Of a stretch of 64,000 bases of DNA, positions 1 through 9,800 are shown piece by piece. Under the pieces are notes generated by a model, which made no database searches, had not been told where the DNA came from, and was given only the letters and a program-made list of their open reading frames with translations. Source of the DNA: Leptidea sinapis (Eukaryota > Arthropoda > Insecta > Lepidoptera > Pieridae); contig NC_066265.1 of NCBI RefSeq assembly GCF_905404315.1, forward strand, positions 30,218,501 through 30,282,500. The letters run 5' to 3'. The position numbers and the translations under genes are program-made. Each line of letters opens with the position of its first letter. Positions within the stretch are counted from its first letter, which is position 1.

Positions 1-590
1 AAGAGTTTTATTTATTAAATACAGATAAGTTTTACATAACAAATATCAACTAATAAAACACTTACTAACGTAAAAAAGAGAATCGACAATTAAATGTTCC
101 TGCTTTACTATTCTTATTATAAAAACTTGACTCGTCTTTTACTCTTTTAAATTAAAGAAAATTATAATTCGACTGAAATAAAAAAACAACACATTTTTGA
201 AATAAACGTTCTTTAGGTGCGACTTGGGGTTAACTCAGAATATAATTCTGAAGGAAGTAACGTTCAGTACCTCCGGCAGAAAAAAGTCAATTGAAACATT
301 TTTTAACCGTTATGGTTACAACTTAATAGTATTACAAAAATTTTCTCAAATTTCTCAGTAATATTTAAGGTTACAATAATATGTGTTATAATAATAATTT
401 AATTATGTTTATTCAATTATTTATTAATAACACGGCTTTAATTAATGTAAGTATATATTTAATGGTGTAAATTAAATCTTCTCGTCTTTCAACTTTTTTA
501 CAATATCTGTTATATACTGGGTGTCTCAGAATAGGTGGGACGAGGGCGAATGAAAATAACATTTGTCTATGAGCTTTCAGATAATCAAAA
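1..590. other. AT-rich stretch without recognisable gene
   Basis: No coding exon or transposon terminus is evident here, nor in the equivalents at 23335-23925 and 46549-47139. A CTGGGTGTCTCAGAA motif near 519 is similar to the end of the neighbouring inverted-end element and may be a decayed second terminus. Confidence 0.5.
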
Positions 591-593
591 AAA

Positions 594-1158
594 GTATACA
601 GGGTGTCCCAAGGTTATGGGACATGAAGGGAAAGTGCCTTAAATATCGTAGATAGGGTATTTTACTGAAAGAAGACTTTATGTTATATTCAAAAGTTAGT
701 AATTCTGCATTCAAAGATTTTCTAAAAATTACTTGCCTCGTCTGGGAATCGAACCGACTTAAATATAAAAAAAACACCCATACTTTTATGATATGTAGAT
801 ATGAGAAAGTAGTCAATTAAGTGGGTATTTTTTGTAAATTAACTAATTAAATGCTCAAAATGTGATCCCTCCTGTCTTACGCAAATCGCCAATATTTTAA
901 TGAGTCCGCTGCCTTTTGATTTTCTAATCATTTTATGGTGAATACTCGATATGATATGGCACAATTCTGTTTGTAACTCGCCCACGTTCTCGTATCGCTT
1001 TTAAACAAAAAAAAAAGCTATAAAGCATTTTAATTATGAAGTGGGTACTTACTTACGAATAAACAATACTATGGAATGATAATATCTCTACTTTTCGAAC
1101 GTCGTCGTCGGCAATAAATAACTTTCTTAATCTCCTTAACTTTGGGACACCCTGTATA
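594..1158. mobile_element. Short inverted-end element (MITE-like), copy 1
   Basis: The left end TATACAGGGTGTCCCA (594-609) is the exact inverse of TGGGACACCCTGTATA (1143-1158). The ends are set in TA-rich flanks, so a TA target duplication as in the Tc1/mariner group is possible but not proven. No transposase is encoded inside. On the reverse strand 746-757 reads GGTTCGATTCCC, like the B box of a tRNA promoter, so part of the interior may derive from a tRNA-related SINE. Confidence 0.55.
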
Positions 1159-1674
1159 TATGTATCTGTTAATTATTCATAAAGTTATTTATAATTAAGT
1201 CTTACTTCAATCGCGCGTAAAGATTACACGCACACACTTTTTTTTACATTCTCCTCACAGGTAGCCCTCTTATGGCTGAATAGACATTTGACATTTGAGT
1301 ATGTAACAGTTCAGCCATATAAAATCGCAAGTCTGACACCTTTTAAATGTTATAAAGAAGCGCCTTATTCAAAAAGTCTACTTACAATACGATTATAGAA
1401 TATATAGAGGATAAAATAGTATGGAAAATAGAGCATCTATCCTGATAAATTTTGTTTTCAAATTTAATTTGTGTAATTCATCCCATAAGTGAGAGTTGTC
1501 ACTTTAAAAACATGACAAATTGCGTCTATCCCTGTAGTGAGACAAACAAATGAATTTTGTATTTTACCGAATCTCGTTTTTGGAATAGCGATTTTATTTT
1601 TTATCTCTGGTATTGATAGTATATTGTTTCTATTTCTTCTATTATAAACTATACATATGTATATGATTATAAAT

Positions 1675-1915
1675 GAATTGGGTTGCTATTGTTAGAATAC
1701 CTGCGTGTTTATAGTGATTTCCAAGGGCTTCTCTAGAATTCAGATGAGAGATGTCCCTAATCGCTCTTTTTTGCAAAACAAATATTGTTTCGATATCAGC
1801 TGCTTTCCCACATAGCAAAATAAAAAAACTGAAATAAATAAATGTTGCTGTGTTAATATCAGTAAGATTTTTAATTCTTCTAATAGCAAAAGTGGTTCTA
1901 ATGTGGGGTAATGGG
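1675..1915 (-). mobile_element. CR1-like LINE, C-terminal RT fragment (copy 1)
   Basis: Read on the reverse strand, the sequence gives RRIKNLTDINTATFIYFSF, then LCGKAADIETIFVLQKRAIR and HLNSREALGNHYKHAGIL. This matches the region after the reverse transcriptase core of CR1/L2-like LINEs (W/CGKAA..., LQKRAIR, ...R..L). The first part of the YFS...MSYGI stretch is deleted in this copy (TAAAAAAACTG near 1821) but kept in copies 2 and 3. It is a 5'-truncated dead fragment. Confidence 0.6.
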
Positions 1916-1951
1916 AGGTTACCTCCCATTACCCCACATAAGAACCACTTT
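1889..1951. repeat. 31-bp inverted repeat with 1-base centre
   Basis: Arms 1889-1919 and 1921-1951 pair at 30 of 31 positions around a single T at 1920. The centre reads GGGAGGT-T-ACCTCCC. In copies 2 and 3 (25173-25231 and 48387-48445) the centre is changed to GGGACCCCCC and the arms shorten to about 28 bp. The left arm abuts the LINE fragment; the right arm looks like its inverted duplicate. Confidence 0.9.
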
Positions 1952-1954
1952 GTA

Positions 1955-3416
1955 CCAAAAAACATAGTGTATGTTTAAAAATATTTAACAATTTACCATA
2001 TTAAATATGAGAGGAGACAGTCGTAATTTCAAAATTTAAAGTAAGTACTTATTAACTCTATTTAAAAAATATTGTTTTTATTCAATACTTGAATATTATC
2101 AAACGTGGTAACAGGCATCAATCTTATTCTTAATATTATAATTTTTAGTGATTATTTTTGCTACATTATCTCAATATTACTGTAATTGTATATTGTAGGG
2201 TTTTTTAGGTTTAGTTTTACGTTGGCCGACTTGAATGTACCAGTTATTGATTTAACTATGTTAGTTTATAATAATAATTATAAAACCTAACCACTGGAAT
2301 ATATGCATAGCTGTCAAGGCAAAACATGTGCCTAGTCTTAAATTTATTACAACTTTAGCTGTAGGTAAGTAAATGTTTCTTGCAAATAAAGAACTTTGAC
2401 TTTAATTTACTATTATTATTCGTTGATATATTTTGTAAGATTTAAACTCATGGGATCGTTAGGTGCCCGTTGTGAAGTTAGTTTTAAGGTTATTGGTTGG
2501 TACCCATTCTTAATACACAGAGAAATCACGGGTACACCTACTTCACGTACCTAGGTATCACCTGAGCATTTATCTCATGTAGCATGAAATTTTGATCAAA
2601 ATTGTTATTCATACTTATACCTAATTATTATTATTAATTGTTTTGATCAAAACTATTTCTGTACAAAATCTATTAGGTAAATACATCTTTTGCAAGAAGT
2701 CTTTCTATATACAATTGTTGACAGTGACAGGTTGAAGATGTCTATAAAAGGCGATATCTCCCTGGAGTCAACACACTGGATGTATTAGTTATAACTTAAA
2801 AGCATAACAAAGTTTTATCCCTCAACAGTTAAATAGAGTTGTAGAAATAAGATTCTGAGACTTACATATATAAGGCGTAATTGTAAATTGCTGTAATAAG
2901 TAGATTATAAGTAATATTGTACATATTTTAATAGTTAATATAGAAATTTGAAAATTTTATTTTTTTAACTGTTCGACACACTTCCGCTGCAGCTGTTGAC
3001 AAGTTATTCTGCCCGATTACTATTCGAGTCTTAGTCATTGTGTCATTATTCGTAATTTATTCTTAGATATTTAGGGTTTGTTTTAATTAAAGTTTAGTAA
3101 CGATTTTCTATTTAATTTAATTTAGCTAGATAAAATAGCCCCAACACTAGCTGGTCAATTTATTTAAACGAATATTTGACGTGAACCTACTCGTATAGAC
3201 CTCACTTTGTGCAATTTTGTCAATCATGAAATAATCTAATCTAAAATCATGCCAATTTTCAAATAATACGCAGATGTTATCATTTAATAATATAAAATTG
3301 CAGTATGTTTTGATTGAGATGATTTGATTTTTATCTTTATAGGTAGAGCTATTTAAATTTGAAGCTGATATTTGATACAATGATATTTAATACTATAATA
3401 TTATTGGTGCAAAATA

Positions 3417-3459
<43 letters not shown>

Positions 3460-3900
3460 TCCCAACTAATATTATAAATGTGAACGTAAATTTGTTTGTT
3501 ACGCTTTTACTTAAATTATTTAAAAAAAAATCATAACCTAAATACAAAATATTGATCATTTATATTCCTGTTTCGTCCTTAGAATTAGGTCCCTCACTAC
3601 TAATTACGTATGTCAAAATACTAATTTGTCTAAACATTTTCCAAGTGTAGTAGTTTTTTCCGTGTAAACATAGAGTACAAAATTTTGATAAATTAGTAAG
3701 TTGTAATAAGATCTTATGCACAGAGAGCATAAAAGGGACATCTTGTTACTTGTTTTTTTTTATATATTTTTAATATTTGACTTCATTAACTATGAACCTG
3801 CTGTTATAATTAAATTAATAAATTATAATTTTATAATCAAATAGTGTGATAATAGTCACCATCTAGTTCTTCATTATCTCTACAATAAACAATTTGTTAT
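1955..3900. other. AT-rich non-coding stretch with (TA)n
   Basis: No exon or transposon protein is recognisable here, nor in the equivalents at 25235-27180 and 48449-50395. A (TA)17 run at 3421-3455 shrinks to about (TA)12 at 26707-26730 and 49920-49944. TTTTGATCAAAA palindromes occur near 2591 and 2640. Confidence 0.6.
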
Positions 3901-3931
3901 GTTTTTAAAGTGATAACCCTCACTTCTAGGT

Positions 3932-4840
3932 TTAATACAACAAAGCATACAAGATTTTATCTTTAGTTCTTGGGAATAAATAAAAATCGCAGGGCTCCAG
4001 GTCAGGACTGTATGGCGGATGACTCATTATCTCGACACCTGCCATAGTCAAATATTCAACAGTCCGTTTTGCGGAATGCGCTGAAGCATTATCGTGGTGA
4101 AGGGGGATCCTGCTTCGAGGGCGCTGCTGTCGACTAGACAAAAGACAAACAGCGATTGACATACCAGTCTGCAGTAACTGTCTTTCCATCTAGAAGATAG
4201 AAGCACATTGTCGCGAAATGACTTTTCCGACCAAAGAATGAGGCAATCATCTTTTTTCCTTGACTTCTTCTTTTCTTTACCTTAGTTGGCCGATCCTCGA
4301 AAGGAAACACCCACTGAGCTGATTGTCTTTTGGTTTTGGGTTCTTAGCAAAATATACAGCTTTCATCACCTGTGACGATGTCAAATACAGCATTTGAATC
4401 ATCGCCGTTGAACTTATCTAGCATTTGGCGACACCAGTCTATGCGAAGGTCGTCGGTTAAAGTATGGGGAATCCATCTGGTACAAAGCTTCCTGACGCCT
4501 AAATGTTCGTGTAATATTTTTTCAACTTGACTCATACCAATGCCTAGGCTTGCCCGTATCTGCTGATAGGTCACTCTCTTATCTTCCTCTAACATGCGTC
4601 ACACAGCACTGGTGTTATCTTCAGTAGTCGCTGTTAAAGGACGTCCCTCACGCGGATCATCATTCATCATTGAGATTGCTACGTCCACGCTTAAACTCGT
4701 TAAACCAATTGTAAATAGTGGCACGAGATGGCGCTTCATTACGAAATGCTAATCGCAGCCTATCATAGCTTTGTTTTTGAGTAAGCCCACAACGAAAGTC
4801 ATTTTCACGTGTAACAGGCGTTTTAGATTTGCCGCCAATT
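3932..4840 (-). pseudogene. Mariner-type transposase relic (copy 1)
   Basis: On the reverse strand this shows most of a mariner transposase. From about 4840 down there is a helix-turn-helix part (LTQKQSYDRLRLAFRNEAPSR, then ATIYNWFNEFKRG). The catalytic motifs are VTGDES, HHDNASAHS and PPYSPDLEPCDFYLFP, the D,D34D layout of mariners. Intact family members are about 345 residues. The gene is broken: a TAA replaces the codon after ESCIFC near 4345, and there are frameshifts around 4200-4280 and 4600-4720. It is therefore not a source of active enzyme. Confidence 0.85.
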
Positions 4841-5059
4841 CACAAATACAAATAACAAATGAATGCAATATACTACATTAGGTTACCAAAGAGTTCTAAA
4901 ATTGAAATTCAAAAAAGTTTTTATTAGCATTGTTTCTAACTGGCCAGTTCTAATCATTTTCAGTGTTACCCACGTACTACACAACTTATTACGAATTAGT
5001 TAGCTTGCGATGAAGTTAATTAGTACCTTCTACAGTTACAATCTGATTGACCGCAAACT

Positions 5060-5343
5060 TATTGAAATAAATAAGTCATCCGAGAGATCGCAGGTTCGAG
5101 TCCCTCATCGTTCATAATTTTTGATTACAAACTAAATTTTACACAATTAACCCCAGAAGTGATTGATATCACTTTAAAAATAACAAATTGTTTAGAAATA
5201 AATCACATCAAAAATCCATTGAAAAATTTCGCTGAATGATTCTGTTCCCTATTTTATTTATTGTTATGAAATTAAGTGTATGACTGAACTTAAGCCATTG
5301 TTAATCAATGTTATGAGTTTAATAAACGTTTTGATTTGATTTG
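5060..5343 (+). mobile_element. tRNA-related SINE (copy 1)
   Basis: A B-box-like GGTTCGAGTCC lies at 5093-5103, preceded by CCGAGAGATCGCA. The 3' end is AATAAACGTTTTGATTTGATTTG, a tail I associate with lepidopteran SINEs and LINEs. A related internal piece (AGTGAGAGTTGTCACTTTAA) is also found near 1488, so fragments of the same family lie elsewhere in the unit. No A box is clear, so this is a decayed element rather than a tRNA gene. Confidence 0.5.
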
Positions 5344-6457
5344 CCGCTGCTTAGACTGTTGCTGATTTGCTGTTGTTGCTGAAGGTATGGAACTCATCAT
5401 TCCATCTTCCTCGGTGGCAGGTCACAACCCTGGTTTGACCGCTTCTGCAGAAGGCCCTCTCGCCGAGCAGGATTTTGCTGTCAGGCTTGGGTCAACGCGG
5501 TGGTATCTGAGAATGAAAATGCCAGCGAACCTACAAAAAAAAACCCTATAATCACGCGTCCAGGCCCCTCAATAGAGTTATTGCTGTGGCAAAGTCGAAG
5601 TACATAGGCAGCATTGTCGAGAGATTTGTACGCCTTCCCTAGGGAACTCGTGCGTTCTGGTCAGTTGCTAAGGCTGTCCAAGGAAATTCCTGCCAGCGTG
5701 CCATTTCGCCACTGCACAATGACGATGACTTGCTGACAAAACACGTAAAACTCCCTTATCGAATCAAACTCGACTCTGGATTACCAAGATGCATTACTAG
5801 CACATATTCCCCGATGCGACTCATACATGACGGAAGTAAAATTCCGGCATGTTTGAGGCGCTTTCCACTTTAGAAATTCATAAATCTATAGGCCCCAATA
5901 GTATTTCCCTGATGGTACTGCGATATGTACTTGACTTGGCGCCGGTCCTTACCCGTCTTCTCCGGCTCTCCTACTCATCCTGCGTAGTCAGAAAATTATT
6001 ATTATTATGTGCCTATAGGGCACCTGATCCTTAAGATACCTTATACGCACGTATCGATGGTAAAGGCATTGGCGGAGAGTCTGGACATAGCCAAAGCCTT
6101 AGATCGGGTGTCGAACAAAGCACTTAAAGCGAATTTAAATCCTCTGGGCTTCCCGAGAGTTTCTGCAAAGGAGTACTAGATTTTTGGCTGATCGGAGCAT
6201 CAACGTTATTATCAACGGAGCATGCTCCGACTTAAAACCCATAAGCGATGGTGTCCCTCAAGGCTGCGTGCTATCACCTACACTATTTCTTCTGCATATC
6301 AATGCTGCAAATTAGCGGTATTCACTGTTATGCAGATGACAGCAGAGGTTATGCCACTCACGCCAGCCTTGCAAACATCTCTCGTAATAGCGTTGACGAG
6401 AACCGGAACAATAATAATTGTGTGTCTGAAACAAAATATTTTAATTTTATACGATAG
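5344..6457 (+). mobile_element. Degraded jockey-like LINE (copy 1)
   Basis: Frames must be joined by eye, but several reverse-transcriptase landmarks are present. SIGPNSISLMVLRYVLDLAP lies near 5890, SLDIAKALDRV near 6080, DGVPQGCVLSPTLFLLHI near 6250, and HCYADDSRGYATHASLA near 6325. These match the fingers, motif A (D), motif B and the catalytic YADD of jockey-type LINEs, and resemble the better-preserved element at 18250. The element stops after ISRNSVDENR, near 6410. Frameshifts are numerous, and a piece is lost around 6000-6050. Confidence 0.8.
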
Positions 6458-6861
6458 GTTAACATTCATGTAAACTTTCTTTGAATTATTGGTGTCATTG
6501 TAGTAAGTTATGTACAAGTGGTTACATATCGCTGAAGCATATTATAGCTATGAAATGTCTAATGATTGGAATAGTTTTAAGTAGCTATATACATCAGATC
6601 ATATAGCTTTAGAACAGAGACACAAGAACACATTTATTAAATATATTTATTTATAACGTTACAAAATTACTGTCAAACAAAATGATTAAATGATATCATC
6701 TCTAATGTTAGATTATCTTACTGTTATTTCAGTATATATTTCATTGTCAACTACTTATTATTAGTCCAAATAGCGCAGAGAGTTGCTCGTGTTTTATGTT
6801 TTTAAATTAATTCAATACAGCATTGTATTTACTTGATGCTTTCAAGTTAAATTTTGTAGAG

Positions 6862-9800
6862 ATGGATAGAAATATTTCAATAAGAAATTGTTCAAAATTT
6901 TTTACGTGTATGGTATTAGCGATTGGAATAGCCACTGTAAGTAAAACTAATACTTTTTCAGCTAATAAGGGCTTTCGATTAAAAGGATCGATTTCGTTAA
7001 TATGTCGGACTAGGTCTTACAGCGAGCGGCTGCACTAGCATTGATGTCATAAAATAAGAGTCAAATAGCACGTGGAATGAAATAAAGGCTATTTTTGACC
7101 GGGATGTCACAAGCATTTTAGAATTCTAAAATTCTATTTACGGCAAAAAACTAAAGAAACTGTTTAAAAATGCTCGTGTCCTTAGTAAATTTTTAGATAA
7201 ATTGGTTTTACTTTTGGCATTTCGAATAAGAAAAAAAATATTTAAGAAATAATAACCGAATAAGCAGAATTAGTTAATCTTAAATATAGAACAATATTTA
7301 TTCAGTATTGCGATTATATATTTTTTTATATAAGAGGGGGCAAACGGGCAACAGGCTTACAGGATGGGGAGTGGTGAGGCAGCCGCCATGGAGAACAAAC
7401 TCATATGTAACGTTTTTATTATTGAAAGAAAACAAATCTTTAAACTATATTTACAATACAATGACTACATAAAATTAAAACTATCATTACGTGGAAGCGC
7501 ACCAAGAATACTGGTAGCATTACCACCTTGGATAGCAAGGCTGGTCCGTTGACCGAAATAGCTGCCAGAGCTGGGGTTTCCAGTAGCCTTATTGAGGCGC
7601 GAAGATAGTATTTTGAACATTCTCCGCATCTCAACATATTTGCGACGCTTGCTGTCTTCGGCAGTCAAAGCAGCAGCCGCAACATCAACAGACGTAACTT
7701 GGACATGAGAAGGAGCCAGCGTGTCGACGCAAGTCGCGTCCCACACTAGCACCCTTCCCCAAGCCCAAGCCACCAGCGTCATTCCATCAGGACGCTTGCC
7801 ATCGCGTAAACAGCTGGTATATTAAGAGCGGCAAATGCCCTGCGAATGACTTCATTAATGCTGGCGTGACGACTGATAAGGCCTGCCGATCTTAGGCAGG
7901 ACGCCCAAGAGCATCTACCTGAACGCCACATCTACATTGATGTGGTTCATTCAGTTTTATAACTAGCCGGAGTGATACGTATATTTACAATGTCATGCTG
8001 TCAAGTAGCGTTCCAATCGGCGCAGAAGGCAAGGCGTAGCCAAAAGCCCGACTCATTTTGTGTCACGGCCAAAATACGAGCACGCTCTGTTCTGTCAGTA
8101 GATGAGATCAAAAGATCATCAAAGGCTGACTTACACAGAAGTGCGTCCCATGCTTTTTGACACTTTAAATCGTCTGGAAAATTTTGAATATTTGCAGTAT
8201 TTAGCCAAGCATTGTTAGCTTCCTTCAAATACGCAATCTCTGAGTTACCTGGTACATGATTTACAATTCTAAATCATGTACTAGTAACCAAAGGCTGCGC
8301 ACTATGAACTAAATATAGAAATGCTGGTAAGGCAACGCCCGCAACTTTGCGAGTACCCAAACCACCAAACCGTATCGGTAAAGAGGCTTGAAACTATGCT
8401 CGATCTGTAAAAGCGCAATTCAAAACAGCTTCTAGAATATTTTTAAGCGAAAAATCAATCACATCAAGCAAATTTTGAAATTTCCATATCGAGCTAGACC
8501 TTAAGAGGTACGTACCTAAATTTTGGAAAAAATAAACAAGTCCGAAGAATAGTTAAGGCCATAATCTGTCTGAAACGTTATTAATTTTTTTAATGTGATC
8601 GCTGGAATTGAAACAGGAAATGATGGGGCTCCAAGAAAGTGAAGTGAATTCTTATCCAAAATTAATATTGGGGGCCAGAACATTAAATTTATTGGTAATA
8701 TCAACCCGTATTAATTTAGATCATTATTTATTTATTAATTACAGGCACTTGAAGTAGTCTTTGAACGCTGTGAAATGGTATATGTGAATCCGAAATATTT
8801 TAGTAATGTGACACTAAATGTGAGACGATATTCCCGAAACGGTTCATATAATTTAAATTTAGGTGGAAAAGTACTACGCGCATTAGACAAGAATGTTTCG
8901 GTAAGTAACGAATCGAGAATAGTATTACAGGGTATATATACTTAGTAGTTACAGTTATGGTTTGCACCTTTATTTACTACACATTTCTTCGTCTCCACTG
9001 TCTGTCAGCGCAATAAAGATCTAAATAAGAAGGTACTTTTGCCATAGAATAGTCTAGAGTTATAATTATAATAGTTTAATAATATTTTTTTAATGTTGAT
9101 AATTGTAATAAACTTTCGAAGTTCGTTTGTACAATTCACAATTATATTTATAAATCTCCAGGCAAACTTGAACTCGCGCCCCTGCCATGATTCCTACATT
9201 GATACGTTATTAAACTCGATGTCGACGGCGATATCTCTATCCGTAGTGGTACTCTTCCGAGTAACAGCAGTACATGCAGGACACACCCAATACGGGCTAC
9301 ATGTATTGAATTTGAGGATATGCATTCAGTGTGGTATAAACCATTACATTTAGTGCATCTAATTCTTTTTTGTGTCACCAGAATTCCAATATTACATGCC
9401 CAACACTCTCCAACCATGATTATTTAGCAATAGTATGGATACAGCATTGACGACGAAATAATACAAAATGACTAGAGTCTAATGAGAAGAAGTAGCAAAA
9501 AACTCATTGCCACTTTTTGATGTGAAACATCTATAGCCGCACGTAAAACCGATTTCTGGCGTGGCGACGCATGCCGTGGCGACGCGTCGCCTTGTCACAG
9601 TAATACCGTCCTCAGAGGCAACATCGAATATAACTATTACCGAAGTCACTGATTAAACGAATTAAGTAGTCACGATTTGAAATAAATTCGTAATTTTTTG
9701 TATTTAATGAAAATAAATGTTTATTCAATAAATAGTCATCGTTATCTGGAAAAAAATCGTAATATTTTATTTTATCATTATGACATATTTAGTTCCTATC

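Noticed and set aside
577..816. Reverse ORF spanning the left end of the inverted-end element
   Set aside because: It runs through the element terminus, is altered by the indels of copies 2 and 3, and has no family feature.
3421..3455. (TA)17 run as a regulatory or origin signal
   Set aside because: It is an ordinary microsatellite that varies in length between copies.
5093..5103. tRNA gene at the GGTTCGAGTCC box
   Set aside because: No A box and no cloverleaf could be built around it, and the TTTGATTTGATTTG tail marks a SINE.
6823..6861. Upstream extension of DUF1091 exon 1 to an earlier start
   Set aside because: The extension would need a TTG start and would put 13 residues before the signal peptide. 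The ATG at 6862 is the natural start.
7972..8228. Overlapping forward and reverse ORFs as host genes
   Set aside because: The reverse frame matches a widespread retroelement segment (KAWDALLCKSAFDDLL, ESGFWL) and the forward frame is its shadow. Both lie in an intron.
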